Positions 7,948 to 16,998 of a stretch of DNA of 42,586 nt are shown one piece after another. The notes beneath the pieces were generated by a model. That model was not told the origin of the DNA and did no database searches. It saw only the letters and a program-made list of their open reading frames with translations. The stretch's first letter is position 1, and every line of letters begins with the position of its first letter. Source of the DNA: Planctomycetota bacterium (GTDB lineage Bacteria; Planctomycetota; Phycisphaerae; Phycisphaerales; SM1A02); NCBI GenBank assembly GCA_027622195.1, contig JAQBZO010000015.1, forward strand, positions 1-42,586, in the 5' to 3' direction. A program made the translations under genes and the position numbers.

Positions 7948-8385
7948 TTAGATCGTCTCGATCGCAGAAACCGCGTCGCCCATGTTGAGGCTTTCGCTGT
8001 CAAATGCGGGCTGCTGTCCGCGCAACTTCATCTCGATGACGAGTTTCGCTTGTCCTTCAGCGTCGTTCATTTGCTCAGGGGTGAGTTCATCGCCGCGGGT
8101 GATCATGAACCGAAGCAACTTTTCCGAAATCGTAAAGTCGCGCTCGATCGCTGCGAGTGATGAAGTCGCCGCGGTGAAGTACGTGAGGAAGTACACGCCA
8201 CGCTTGTTGCCTTGGATGTCGTAGGCGAGGCGACGCTCGTCCCACTTCGCAAAGCTCGTGATCGTTGCACCGTGACGCTCGAGTGGATCACGAACATGAG
8301 CGATGGCGGCCTCGAGGTCACCGGTTGCGGACTGGGGGAAGAGGAACATGCCCTCGTACTGCTTGATGCGAGTTTCTGTAGCCAT
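7948..8385 (-). CDS. rpsF: Ribosomal protein bS6
   Basis: A 145-residue small-subunit protein that normally pairs with S18 on the central 16S domain. The ferredoxin-like S6 fold is recognisable from IKQYEGMFLFP, KWDERRLAYDIQGNKRGVYF (split over residues 47-67) and RDFTISEKLLRFMITR. A tail of about 35 residues ends in AVSAIETI; E. coli S6 also has a post-translationally glutamated acidic tail, but this one is not poly-Glu. Start ATG 8385 lies 2 bp after the pth stop, and its GGAG (8 nt spacing) is inside pth, implying coupled translation. S18 is not encoded next to it. Confidence 0.97.
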   Translation of the reverse strand: MATETRIKQYEGMFLFPQSATGDLEAAIAHVRDPLERHGATITSFAKWDERRLAYDIQGNKRGVYFLTYFTAATSSLAAIERDFTISEKLLRFMITRGDELTPEQMNDAEGQAKLVIEMKLRGQQPAFDSESLNMGDAVSAIETI

Positions 8386-8387
8386 GA

Positions 8388-9008
8388 TTAGTTCTCCAAC
8401 TTCGGGGATGATGATGTGGACGGTCCGTTATTGGACTCCACTTTCTTATTGAATTGATTCATTGCGGCGGTGGTGCCGCGTTGGCACCACACTGAAACCG
8501 CATCGGCTGCGACTTGGATCGCCGCGGCCACCATTGGTTGTTGTTCAGGAGTAAATCGACCCAAGACATAATCGACCTTCGGAATCACTTCCGAGTTGCC
8601 AATGCCCACTCGACATCGCGCCCATCGGTTGTGACCGAGGACGAGCGAAATGTCAGAGAGCCCGTTGTGCCCGCCGTCGCCCCCGACCTCTCGCAGCCGA
8701 ATGTGGCCGCAAGGGAGGTCGAGGTCGTCGGCGATCACCAAGAGGTCAACTTCTGGATCCAATTTATAAAACTGGATCGCAGCAATGACCGATTGTCCGG
8801 ACCGATTCATGAAGGTCAAGGGTTTCGCCAGAAGCACTTTTTCGCCTGCAATGTCGACCTCAGCGAGAAGTGCTGAGAACCGACTCCGCAACACGCCATC
8901 GTTGTGTCCGAGGCGCGCCGCGACCGCATCGACCACTTCGAACCCGACATTGTGTCGGGTGCTTCGGTAGTCGGGGCCTGGATTGCCAAGTCCAACGATG
9001 AGCTTCAT
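8388..9008 (-). CDS. pth: Peptidyl-tRNA hydrolase
   Basis: Cleaves the ester bond of peptidyl-tRNAs released from ribosomes, recycling tRNA. It has 206 residues, slightly above the usual 190-200. Active-site residues are in place: N9 in GLGNPG, catalytic H19 in RHN, the MN of TFMNRSGQSV, the Asp of DDLDLPCG, and the Asn of GGHNGL. Residues after about 190 are a Ser/Asn-rich tail (ESNNGPSTSSSPKLEN). ATG 9008 is preceded by GAGG at 8 nt. It sits between rplY and rpsF in a co-directional set; the ctc-pth order is an ancient conserved neighbourhood. Confidence 0.97.
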   Translation of the reverse strand: MKLIVGLGNPGPDYRSTRHNVGFEVVDAVAARLGHNDGVLRSRFSALLAEVDIAGEKVLLAKPLTFMNRSGQSVIAAIQFYKLDPEVDLLVIADDLDLPCGHIRLREVGGDGGHNGLSDISLVLGHNRWARCRVGIGNSEVIPKVDYVLGRFTPEQQPMVAAAIQVAADAVSVWCQRGTTAAMNQFNKKVESNNGPSTSSSPKLEN

Positions 9009-9037
9009 GGTGGTGTCCTCGAAGAATCCCAATGGGA

Positions 9038-9700
9038 TTACTTCCTAGGAAGCTCCTTGATGGCGTCGCCCTCTTCGGGCTTCTTCGCCGTGAGCACTTC
9101 GGGTTCGGTGAGCGCTTCTGCTCCGGTTGCCTCAGCAGCCTCCGCTACGAGCACTTCCGACACGCGTGCGATGATGATGTCAGGATGGACGAGTGTGACA
9201 CCAGCTGGAAGGGTGATGTCGCGGCCATGAAGAATGTCATTCTTCATGATGCGTCCGAGATCCAATCGAATGAATTCAGGGATGTCGCGCACGGCACAGC
9301 TCACTTCCAAGTCAGCCTGATCGTGCGTGAGCACATTGCCAGACTTTCGCGCTGCTTCTGGCTCGCCATAGAACTCAATGTGGACCTTGACGGTGACGAT
9401 TTCATCGAGATTCACGCGGGTGAAGTCAATGTGAATCACATTGTCGCCGAGGAATCCGAATTGAAGTTGCTTCACGAGGCAGGTCTCTTTCGCTGAACCT
9501 TCTGAGACGAGTTCGACAACGTGTCGACCTGCGTTCAGCGCAGCAAGAATCGCCTTCTCGTTGACGGTAATGCTCGATGGAGCCGTGCCGTGGCCATAGA
9601 CCACTGCAGGCAATTGACCGAGCTTGCGGTCGCGTCGCGCATAACGAGTGCCGAGGCGCTCACGCTTTTGTGATGGGATGACAGGTGTTTCGAGAGCCAT
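9038..9700 (-). CDS. rplY: Ribosomal protein bL25 (general stress protein Ctc type)
   Basis: A 220-residue long-form bL25 that binds 5S rRNA. N-terminal L25 domain about residues 1-95 (RERLGTRYARRDRKLGQLPAVVYG), C-terminal TL5/Ctc beta domain about 100-190 (VHIDFTRVNLDEIVTVKVHIEF, split in my reading), then an Ala/Glu-rich tail. ATG 9700 has AGGAG 10 nt upstream; TTG at 9706 would extend by two residues but sits only 4 nt from the same site, so ATG is preferred. Lies between prs and pth, as ctc does in Firmicutes. Confidence 0.95.
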   Translation of the reverse strand: MALETPVIPSQKRERLGTRYARRDRKLGQLPAVVYGHGTAPSSITVNEKAILAALNAGRHVVELVSEGSAKETCLVKQLQFGFLGDNVIHIDFTRVNLDEIVTVKVHIEFYGEPEAARKSGNVLTHDQADLEVSCAVRDIPEFIRLDLGRIMKNDILHGRDITLPAGVTLVHPDIIIARVSEVLVAEAAEATGAEALTEPEVLTAKKPEEGDAIKELPRK

Positions 9701-9739
9701 ATTCAAAAATCTCCTAAGTAAAAATGTTCCAGTCGTTGC

Positions 9740-10723
9740 TTAGCGTTTTGCGCCGAGCCCCGTCCTGAAAAGAGCCGAGACGGATTGATCGTGATGAATG
9801 CGGTGAACGGCTTCCGCGAGGAGCGGAGCCACGGTGAGTAACTCGATGCGATCACCCATCACATCCAGTCTTGTTCCTCCAGGGATCGTGTCGGTGGTGA
9901 CGACCTTACGGATGGGGCTTTCGAGAAGCCGTTGCATCGCGAGTCCGACGAGAAGTGCATGGGTGCAGGCTGCTTCAACGCCGAGTGCACCTTGCTCCAT
10001 GACCACGCGTGCTGCTTCGCACACGGTGCCCGCCGTCGAGATCATGTCGTCGAACATGATGACATTGCGTCCGCGCACATCACCGACGAGATTCTTGACG
10101 ATGACTTGTGATCCACTCTGTCGACGCTTGTCGACGATGGCGAGATCGGCTTGAAGCGAATTCGCGTACATGTTCGCGACCTTGACGTTGCCGACGTCAG
10201 GCGAAACGACGACGATGTCGCCAAGTTCCTCGCGTCGACGCATGAAATACTCAGCGATGACGGGGGCTGCGGTGAGATGGTCCACAGGAATGTCAAAGAA
10301 CCCCTGAATCTGCGCGGCGTGCAAGTCCATGCAAAGGACTCGATTTGCGCCAGCAGCCGTAATCAAGTTGGCGACGAGTTTGGCAGTGATCGGAACGCGT
10401 CCTTCGTCCTTGCGATCTTGTCTCGCGTATCCGAAGTAGGGGATCACAGGGGTGATGCGCTTCGCACTCGCCCGTCGAAGGCAATCGATGAAGACAAGCA
10501 GCTCCATCAGACTGTCATTCACAGGGTGTGAGGTGGACATCACGACATAGCAATCGCGTCCACGCACATCTTCTTCCAACTTGACGAGCACTTCGCCGTC
10601 TGGAAAAAGAATCGTCTGCGCTTGTCCAAGTGGCAATTCGAGGTGTTGACACATCGAAATCGCCAAAGGCTGACCGGTGGTTCCAGCGAAAATCTTGAGG
10701 GACTCTCTGTCACTTGAACTCAT
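9740..10723 (-). CDS. prs: Ribose-phosphate pyrophosphokinase (PRPP synthetase)
   Basis: Makes phosphoribosyl pyrophosphate from ribose 5-phosphate and ATP, feeding purine, pyrimidine, NAD, His and Trp pathways. 327 residues, normal for class I. The N-domain carries FPDGE (40-44) and the flexible-loop region YFGYARQDRKD (96-106). The signature DLHAAQIQGFF is at 133-143 and the PRPP-binding loop MFDDMISTAGTV at 223-234. ATG 10723 has AGGAG 6 nt upstream and overlaps the glmU-N stop (ATGA). The glmU-prs-ctc-pth order is the well-known Bacillus-type cluster. Confidence 0.97.
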   Translation of the reverse strand: MSSSDRESLKIFAGTTGQPLAISMCQHLELPLGQAQTILFPDGEVLVKLEEDVRGRDCYVVMSTSHPVNDSLMELLVFIDCLRRASAKRITPVIPYFGYARQDRKDEGRVPITAKLVANLITAAGANRVLCMDLHAAQIQGFFDIPVDHLTAAPVIAEYFMRRREELGDIVVVSPDVGNVKVANMYANSLQADLAIVDKRRQSGSQVIVKNLVGDVRGRNVIMFDDMISTAGTVCEAARVVMEQGALGVEAACTHALLVGLAMQRLLESPIRKVVTTDTIPGGTRLDVMGDRIELLTVAPLLAEAVHRIHHDQSVSALFRTGLGAKR

Positions 10724-11568
10724 GCGTGGCTCCTAGCGGTGGATGCCGCCTCTCGTTGTCGCAAGATGGATTCAACTTCGATCAGTTGAGCGGGTGTATT
10801 GATGCTGAGGACATCCTCGGGAGGCACCGCACACACGACATGCACGGGGCGACCGTTGGTTCGAAGGATCGTCAAGACATCGACGAGGTAAAACTCGCCG
10901 CTCGCATTCTTATTGCCAACGTGGGAAAGGTCTCGCAGCAAGTCCTCATTGCGGAAGCAGTAGTACGAGGGATTCACCTCGGCGATCAATTGCTCCGTGG
11001 CGTTGGCATCCTTGTGTTCAACGATGCGAATGAATTCTCCGCTGTTTCCCCGCACAATTCGGCCGTATCCAACTGGATCCGCAATCACACTTGTGGCGAG
11101 TGTTGCTGCGGCAGACTGTGCCTTGTGTTCGTGGATGAGCGTGCGAATGGTGGAAGATCGAATGAGCGGGCCGTCCCCGCCGAGGACGACGACAGGCGTC
11201 GATGCGTCCAGTCCAATCAGAATGGGGCGAGCCTGATCGACGGCATGTCCTGTGCCAAGTTGTGGAGACTGCACGACAAACTCGATGTCAGACTGTCCGG
11301 CGTATGCAGCGCGCACGAGTTCGGCTCCATGACCGACGATAAGCACGATGCGTGAGATGCCCGCCTCTCTGCATGCTTCGATCACCCACTCGACCATCGG
11401 GCGTCCGAGTGTGGGCGTCAAGACCTTCGGAAGATCCGTTCCCATTCGCGTTCCCTTGCCCGCCGCCATGATGATGGCGATGGCATCGGATGATCCAGCG
11501 CGCGATTGGCAACCTCCGCTGCCGCCGCAGCAGTGTGCAAGTAATGGTTGGACGAATCGATGAGACAT
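10720..11568 (-). CDS. glmU: UDP-GlcNAc pyrophosphorylase (GlmU N-terminal domain only)
   Basis: A 282-residue nucleotidyltransferase matching the uridylyltransferase half of GlmU: IIMAAGKGTRMGTDLPKVL (32-50), VQSPQLGTGHAV, GGDGPLI, GYGRIVR, and GEFYLVDVLTIL. It should make UDP-GlcNAc from GlcNAc-1-P and UTP for peptidoglycan and lipid A. The left-handed beta-helix acetyltransferase half of bifunctional GlmU (about 200 residues) is absent; the protein stops at a normal stop overlapping prs. Acetylation of GlcN-1-P must then come from another protein. The first 30 residues are unusual (HCCGGSGGCQ). ATG 11568 has no clear ribosome binding site. tRNA-Gln lies 43 bp upstream and may share its transcript. 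Another sugar-1-P nucleotidyltransferase cannot be excluded. Confidence 0.88.
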   Translation of the reverse strand: MSHRFVQPLLAHCCGGSGGCQSRAGSSDAIAIIMAAGKGTRMGTDLPKVLTPTLGRPMVEWVIEACREAGISRIVLIVGHGAELVRAAYAGQSDIEFVVQSPQLGTGHAVDQARPILIGLDASTPVVVLGGDGPLIRSSTIRTLIHEHKAQSAAATLATSVIADPVGYGRIVRGNSGEFIRIVEHKDANATEQLIAEVNPSYYCFRNEDLLRDLSHVGNKNASGEFYLVDVLTILRTNGRPVHVVCAVPPEDVLSINTPAQLIEVESILRQREAASTARSHA

Positions 11569-11611
11569 CTTGAACGGGATCTTCAAAAACTCGAATTCGC
11601 GATTCTGAAAG

Positions 11612-11682
11612 CTGGCCCGCCTAGATTCGAACTAGGACAAAGAGAACCAAAATCTCTCGTGCTACCGTTACACCACGGGCCA
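11612..11682 (-). tRNA. tRNA-Gln (anticodon TTG)
   Basis: 71 nt without encoded CCA. Acceptor stem TGGCCCG/CGGGCCA pairs fully and has the U1-A72 pair typical of tRNA-Gln. D-arm GTGTAACGGTAGCAC, anticodon stem AGAGA/TCTCT with loop TTTTGGT giving TTG, and T-arm CCTAG-TTCGAAT-CTAGG are all intact. Discriminator is G. It reads CAA and, by wobble, CAG codons. Confidence 0.97.
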
Positions 11683-11963
11683 AAAAGTCAGAAGCGAATG
11701 ATGGGTTAGTCGAACTCGGGAGAATGACCTCGCAGGGAACCTGCTCACGAACCTTTCAAACGAAAGACGCGGCGGGCTCGACCCGACGCGGCACACTTCC
11801 CTCAGAGGCGGGAGCTCCATCAAGCCGCGCTTGGAGCCCCATGCGGCGCCAGAACCCAATGGTTGCTGTCACCGACGGCCCTCGGAGAGGGGTGGAGAGT
11901 GTAGCACGAACCATGATCTCCTGCCTTCTCCCCGGAGAAAAACCCTCCTACGATGGACCAACC
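11683..11963. other. Hairpin-rich intergenic region, possible structured RNA
   Basis: 281 bp without a convincing gene. Six short perfect stem-loops follow each other: 11732-11744 (GCAGG-gaa-CCTGC), 11753-11766 (CTTTC/GAAAG), 11773-11785 (CGGG/CCCG), 11814-11837 (GCTC-CAAGC/GCTTG-GAGC with a 3-nt bulge), 11853-11864 (AACC/GGTT) and 11879-11891 (CCCTC-gga-GAGGG). The reading frame open on the plus strand here, in phase with the aldehyde dehydrogenase, has no dehydrogenase similarity. I looked for SRP RNA, tmRNA, RNase P and 6S signatures and saw none. It could be an RNA on either strand, a leader of the aldehyde dehydrogenase, or a degraded region. Confidence 0.45.
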
Positions 11964-13361
11964 ATGATGACCCCTCAAGCCGCAGCGTGCGAGGCACTCT
12001 CCCTCACCATCCAGAACCCTGCAACGGGAGATGTCGTCGGGACGATTGGGATTTCGACCGAATCACAGATTGAATCGACTGTGGCGCGAGCGCGTGTTGC
12101 ACAAGAGGGGTGGGCGGCACTCGGACTCGATGACCGTGCCAAAATCGTGCTGAGTGCGGTCGCGAATCTCAAGGCCCACGCCGCCGAAATGGGACGACTC
12201 GCATGCGCCGAAATGGGCAAGCCGCTCCGTGATGCGATTGGTGAAGCGAACTACGCGGCGGATGGACTCGCCACCGAGGTCGCCGAAATAGTGGAAGCAC
12301 TGCGTCCAGAATTACTCGAGGATGAAAAGACTTCGACGAAATTGCTGTTCAATCCGCTTGGTGTGGCGGCGGTGATCACACCGTGGAACTTTCCGATTCT
12401 CATGCCCTCGCAGTCGGTTGTGCCAGCGCTGATCGCGGGAAACACCGTTGTATTGAAGCCGAGCGAAGTGTCGCCGCTGTGCGCGCAACTCTGGGCAAGG
12501 TGCATGATGGATGCACTGCCCTCCGATGTGCTGTCGATCATCCACGGCGATGGAACGAGTGGACGCACCCTCGTGCGAAGCGCAGTCGATCTCATTGTCT
12601 TCACGGGAAGCCGAGCGACTGGAGCAGCCATCATGCGAGAAGCATCCGATGGGCTTAAAAGGCTCATCCTCGAACTCGGAGGGAAAGATCCGCTCATCGT
12701 TCTCGAGGACGCAGACATTGCTGCCGCTGCAGCATTTGCCGTGCGCAACTCATTTCGCAACGCGGGACAAGTCTGCGTGAGCACCGAGCGCATTTATGTC
12801 AGCGAAAAAATCGCCGACGCATTCATTGCGGCCGTCGTGGATGGAGCGCGCGCTCTCAAACAAGGCGATGGAGCACTCGATGACACCCACATTGGACCCA
12901 TGGCGATTACGCGGCAGAAGTCCATCGTGATGGGACAACTTCAAAGCGCAGTTGCGCAAGGGGCGCGCTGCCTTTTCGGCGAAATGGATGGATGCACACC
13001 AAGCGCGGGCAACTTCATTCGTCCAACGGTGCTGGTGGATGTGACCCACACGATGTCCATCATGCGAGATGAAACATTCGGCCCCGTCGCCGCCATTATG
13101 CAGGTCAAGAGTGATGGAGAAGCGATCGCCCTTGCGAATGACACGCCGTATGGATTGGGCGCGGCGGTGTTTGGATCTCCTGACCGCGCAGCAAGTGTCG
13201 CGGAACAACTGCAAGCGGGCATGGTGGGCATCAACCGTGGTTGTGGTGGAGCCACGGGAAGCCCATGGGTCGGAGCACGACAATCAGGTCACGGATTCCA
13301 CAGCGGCAAGTATGGGCATCGCCAATTCGCGCAGTTGCGTGTCGTAAGTAGGGCAAAGTAG
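11964..13361 (+). CDS. NAD(P)-dependent aldehyde dehydrogenase (succinate-semialdehyde type)
   Basis: A 465-residue ALDH-superfamily enzyme oxidising an aldehyde to the acid. Landmarks: ITPWNFPILMP (138-148) at the coenzyme site, KPSE (165-168), FTGS motif (213-216), general-base E237 in LILELGGKDP, nucleophile C271 in NAGQVCVSTERIYV, and ETFGPVAAIM near the C-terminus. The substrate cannot be read from sequence; the shape is nearest to GabD/Sad-type succinate-semialdehyde or related dehydrogenases. ATG 11964 (MMTPQ) fits the family N-terminus; ATG 11912 would add an unsupported stretch. No good ribosome binding site. It stands alone, convergent with ychF, with a weak GGTGG/CCGCC hairpin in between (13390-13403). 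Confidence 0.92.
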   Translation: MMTPQAAACEALSLTIQNPATGDVVGTIGISTESQIESTVARARVAQEGWAALGLDDRAKIVLSAVANLKAHAAEMGRLACAEMGKPLRDAIGEANYAADGLATEVAEIVEALRPELLEDEKTSTKLLFNPLGVAAVITPWNFPILMPSQSVVPALIAGNTVVLKPSEVSPLCAQLWARCMMDALPSDVLSIIHGDGTSGRTLVRSAVDLIVFTGSRATGAAIMREASDGLKRLILELGGKDPLIVLEDADIAAAAAFAVRNSFRNAGQVCVSTERIYVSEKIADAFIAAVVDGARALKQGDGALDDTHIGPMAITRQKSIVMGQLQSAVAQGARCLFGEMDGCTPSAGNFIRPTVLVDVTHTMSIMRDETFGPVAAIMQVKSDGEAIALANDTPYGLGAAVFGSPDRAASVAEQLQAGMVGINRGCGGATGSPWVGARQSGHGFHSGKYGHRQFAQLRVVSRAK

Positions 13362-13412
13362 AAGGGAACAACGAACAATCCGACTTGACGGTGGAAAACC
13401 GCCCCCCGTTCG

Positions 13413-14507
13413 TCACACATTGAACAAGAAGTGGCAGACGTCCCCGTCCTTCATCACATAGGACTTGCCTTCAGCGCGCATCTTGCCCGCCTCGCGGATC
13501 GCCTTTTCTGTCTTGAACTTTTCGAGGTCGGCCACGGTGTACACCTCGGCGCGGATAAATCCACGCTCGAAGTCGGTGTGAATCACTCCGGCAGCTTGTG
13601 GAGCAGTGAATCCACGGTGAATCGTCCACGCGCGCACTTCCTTCTCGCCCGCGGTGAAGTAACTCTCGAGTCCGAGTAAGTCGTACACCAAGCGCGCGAC
13701 GGCGCTGAGTGCAGGCTCCTTCATGCCGAGGCTCTCGAGCATCTCATTTCGATCCGCTTCGGGAAGTTCTGAAAGTTCGGATTCGATCTTCGCGCATACG
13801 ACGACGACTCGTCCACCATTGGCTTTCGCATACTCGCGTATCAGTCGCACGTTGTCACTCGAGTCAGGATTCGCAGCGGTCGCTTCATCCACGTTGGCAA
13901 CATACAAAACTCTTTTCGCAGTGATGAGTCCGATGCCTTGCAATAACTTCTCTTCGGCTGGAGAAAACTCGAGGCTGCGAGCGAGTCGTCCATCGTTGAG
14001 TGCCGCCGCGCACCGTTCGAGAACGGCGACCTTGGCGATCGCTTCTTTGTCTCCGCTGCGCGCAATGCGCCCTTGACGCTCGACAATTCCTTGGCACACC
14101 GAGAGGTCGGCGAGCATGAGTTCCATTTCAATCGTCGCAATGTCGCGAATGGGATCGACACTTCCTTCGACATGCATGACATCGCCATCCGCAAAACATC
14201 GCACGACATGCAAGATCGCATCGACTTCGCGGATGTGACTCAAGAACTTGTTGCCGAGTCCTTCTCCAGTACTCGCGCCTTTCACGATGCCAGCGATGTC
14301 GACGAGTCGCAAACTTGCTGGAATCGTTTTTTGAGGAGGGATGTAACGCGTGATGATCGCGAGGCGTGAGTCGGGCACCGCGACGACTCCGACATTCGGC
14401 TCGATGGTGCAGAATGGATAGTTGGCCGCCTCTGCGCCGCCCGAAGTGAGCGCGTTGAAGAGGGTGCTTTTGCCCACATTGGGGAGTCCGACGATGCCTG
14501 CTTCCAT
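13413..14507 (-). CDS. ychF: Ribosome-associated P-loop ATPase YchF/OLA1
   Basis: A 364-residue Obg-family NTPase that prefers ATP and binds ribosomes and the proteasome/stress machinery in other species. G1 GLPNVGKS is at 7-14, the [11 protein letters not shown] segment follows, G3 region is [19 protein letters not shown], and the altered G4 reads YVANVDE, as in ATP-specific YchF. The C-terminal TGS domain ends in [16 protein letters not shown] 14507 has GGAG 10 nt upstream; longer in-frame extension upstream is not part of the family. It is divergent from the pbp2-rodA-rsmG genes, with 127 bp between. Confidence 0.97.
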   Translation of the reverse strand: MEAGIVGLPNVGKSTLFNALTSGGAEAANYPFCTIEPNVGVVAVPDSRLAIITRYIPPQKTIPASLRLVDIAGIVKGASTGEGLGNKFLSHIREVDAILHVVRCFADGDVMHVEGSVDPIRDIATIEMELMLADLSVCQGIVERQGRIARSGDKEAIAKVAVLERCAAALNDGRLARSLEFSPAEEKLLQGIGLITAKRVLYVANVDEATAANPDSSDNVRLIREYAKANGGRVVVVCAKIESELSELPEADRNEMLESLGMKEPALSAVARLVYDLLGLESYFTAGEKEVRAWTIHRGFTAPQAAGVIHTDFERGFIRAEVYTVADLEKFKTEKAIREAGKMRAEGKSYVMKDGDVCHFLFNV

Positions 14508-14634
14508 GTGACGAGTTCTCCAAAAAAGGGAGTCCGATGGTACTGCCTCTTTGCACCCTCGCGAATCGCTTGGATGTAGCCTTGAGTGCAATGGCTCGCC
14601 ACTGTGTCGTGCCTTCCATCCGCCCATTTCACAG

Positions 14635-16998
14635 ATGGTCACACCGCATTCCTCCCACCGAACAGAATCGCTCGATCGCACCTCGATGCAAGGACGGTCG
14701 GGGGTGTTTTTTCGGCGCATTCTGTTGCTCGCGGTGCTCTTTGCTGTGTCCCTGTGCATCCTTGGAGCACGTCTCTTCACGATGCAGGTTGTGAACGGCG
14801 AGTTCCATTCTGCTCGAGCCGAAAGTCGAAACCGCCGCGAGTCTTGGTTGCCCATGGTGCGGGGGAGAATCCTTGACCGAGAAGGGCGCGTGCTCGCTGA
14901 AGATCGTCCTGCATGGGATGTTGCGTTGTTCTATTCATTCCTCACCGGGGAATGGGAAGCGGTTCGAGCTCGCACCCTCTCGCGCGACGCAGTGGGAGGA
15001 CGGGCAGCGCTCGCCAAGCTTTCGAGCGACGAACGAGCGCGTGTCAATGCCACCTCGGCACGCCGGGCCTCGGAAGAGGTGGAACAGATTTTTGCTGAAG
15101 TGGCCGCGGCGGGGGGCATCGACCGAATGGAATTGGAATCGCGCATTGCGGCGATTCGAGATCGTGTGAGTTCCGTCGCAGAGAGTGTCAAGCGTCGCCG
15201 AGCTCAAAAGGGGCACGACGCATCGGAGCCGATCGCTGAGGAAACGCGCGCTCATGTCATTGCCGCCAATATTGCAGGAGAAAAAGCATTCGCACTTCGC
15301 AAACTCGCCGATCAGTGGCCAGGAGCGATTGAAGTTCAAGATGTAGGAATGCGCGTGCATCACCACGGCGCACTCGAAGTCACCCTCTCATCGCGTGGAC
15401 TTCCTGGTCGCCTCGAGCAACGCGCCGATCTTCGCATTCCACTTCAATCGGTTGGAGAACTCGTCATTGGATCAGTGCGTCGCGAAACATGGGCTAGCGA
15501 TATCGCCCGCCGACCTTTTTGGATTACGGACGCCAACGGCGTCAAGACAGCAGATCCAGGCGGGTATCGCGAGGGTCCAGATCAGGTTGGTTCTCGCGGT
15601 ATCGAGTTTGCTTGGGAGGACGCCCTTCGAGGCGAGCGTGGGCGACTCGTCCGTCATCTCGATTCGGGTGAGGACGATCGCATCGAACCTCGCGCAGGTC
15701 GCGACATCCAATTAACACTCGACATCATGCTGCAAGCACGCGTTGAGGCGATTCTCAAGCCGCAGTATGGATTGACTCTTTCTGGGCGCGAGTTTCACTC
15801 GGCGATTGAAGGACTTCCAAGCGGCACCGAATTGAACGCCGCCGTCGCTGTGGTGGCGGTCGCTACCGGAGAAATCCTTGCACTCGCCAGTGAGCCGGGT
15901 CCTGGAGACATTGATCGGCTCAGCGATGATGAAGAACGAGATCGCGCTCCATTCATTCACCGCGCGATTGATGCGGCGTATGCGCCAGGTTCGATCGTGA
16001 AACCGTTGATGTATGTCGCTGCGGTGTCGGCTGGAGAATCAGGTGCGTCTGACGCGGTCGTCTGTACTGGACATTACTTCGAAGGCAACGAATCGCTCGC
16101 TCGCTGTTGGATTTATCGGCAGCGCAACAACTTCGCGACGCACGGAAGTTTGGAGCCAAGAGAAGCACTCGCTCGCAGTTGCAACATGTATTTCTTCGAG
16201 ATGGCGAATCGACTTGGTGGCGCAGGAGTCGTGGACTGGTACCGAAATTGGGGGGCAGGAGCGCGACTGCACACGGGAATGGAAGGGACCGTGATGGTGG
16301 ATGAGAATGTTTCTCGCCGCATCGGTGAATCCGCTGGATCGCTGCCGACGCGCGACGAAATGATTGCGCTTGAACGAAGCGGTGAGGTGTTTTCCACGGT
16401 GATTCTGGGCATTGGACAAGGTCCCATTACGTGGTCTCCTCTGCACGCAGCGAATGCGATGGCGACACTCGCGCGCGGCGGCAAGATCAGAGATGCGACG
16501 ATTGTGAAGAACGAACAAGTCGCAGGACACCGATCTTCGGGATCGCTCCAATTGAATGAGCAAGCTGTCGAGGCGGCACTCGAGGGAATGCGACTCGCCG
16601 TCGAGACATCGGTCGGCACAGGACATCACCTCGATACCTCGCTTGGGCGAGAGCCGATCTTTGACATTCCCAATGTTTTGGTGCGAGGCAAGACAGGAAC
16701 AGCGCAAGCGGGGGCATGGACGATTGATGCCGACGGCGACGGCATCGCAGAGCGCACCATCACTGGGGCCGATCACGCTTGGTATGTGTGCCTCGTTGCG
16801 AATCGAGACGATGGCATTCCGCTGTATGTCATCTCGGTGCTTCTCGAACATGGAGGAAGTGGAGGCAAAGCGGCTGGTCCCATCGCCGCAGCCGTGGCGC
16901 GTGCACTCATTGCGGAGGGATATCTCAGAGGCGGGGGAGATGAACGACCGAAGCGCACTGCACTGATCGATCAATCCGCGCCGGAGGCTGACGAATGA
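14635..16998 (+). CDS. mrdA: Penicillin-binding protein 2 (elongation transpeptidase)
   Basis: A 787-residue class B PBP that crosslinks peptidoglycan during elongation with RodA. One N-terminal membrane segment ([19 protein letters not shown], about residues 24-42) is followed by a non-catalytic pedestal that is larger than usual and has a charged, Ala/Arg-rich helical insertion, then the transpeptidase domain: SIVK (453-456), SCN (515-517) and KTG (686-688). The tail after [10 protein letters not shown] is short and charged. Start is provisional: ATG 14635 and ATG 14686 both lack a ribosome binding site. The gene overlaps rodA by ATGA, the classical mrdAB pairing. This shows a peptidoglycan wall, as now accepted for planctomycetes. 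Confidence 0.93.
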   Translation: MVTPHSSHRTESLDRTSMQGRSGVFFRRILLLAVLFAVSLCILGARLFTMQVVNGEFHSARAESRNRRESWLPMVRGRILDREGRVLAEDRPAWDVALFYSFLTGEWEAVRARTLSRDAVGGRAALAKLSSDERARVNATSARRASEEVEQIFAEVAAAGGIDRMELESRIAAIRDRVSSVAESVKRRRAQKGHDASEPIAEETRAHVIAANIAGEKAFALRKLADQWPGAIEVQDVGMRVHHHGALEVTLSSRGLPGRLEQRADLRIPLQSVGELVIGSVRRETWASDIARRPFWITDANGVKTADPGGYREGPDQVGSRGIEFAWEDALRGERGRLVRHLDSGEDDRIEPRAGRDIQLTLDIMLQARVEAILKPQYGLTLSGREFHSAIEGLPSGTELNAAVAVVAVATGEILALASEPGPGDIDRLSDDEERDRAPFIHRAIDAAYAPGSIVKPLMYVAAVSAGESGASDAVVCTGHYFEGNESLARCWIYRQRNNFATHGSLEPREALARSCNMYFFEMANRLGGAGVVDWYRNWGAGARLHTGMEGTVMVDENVSRRIGESAGSLPTRDEMIALERSGEVFSTVILGIGQGPITWSPLHAANAMATLARGGKIRDATIVKNEQVAGHRSSGSLQLNEQAVEAALEGMRLAVETSVGTGHHLDTSLGREPIFDIPNVLVRGKTGTAQAGAWTIDADGDGIAERTITGADHAWYVCLVANRDDGIPLYVISVLLEHGGSGGKAAGPIAAAVARALIAEGYLRGGGDERPKRTALIDQSAPEADE

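Noticed and set aside
11724-11963. 80-residue N-terminal extension of the aldehyde dehydrogenase
   Set aside because: No dehydrogenase similarity, and the DNA is a row of hairpins; the family N-terminus starts at 11964.
14551-14634. Extended N-terminus of PBP2 from 14551
   Set aside because: The added residues are not membrane- or PBP-like; a later ATG gives the usual short cytoplasmic tail.
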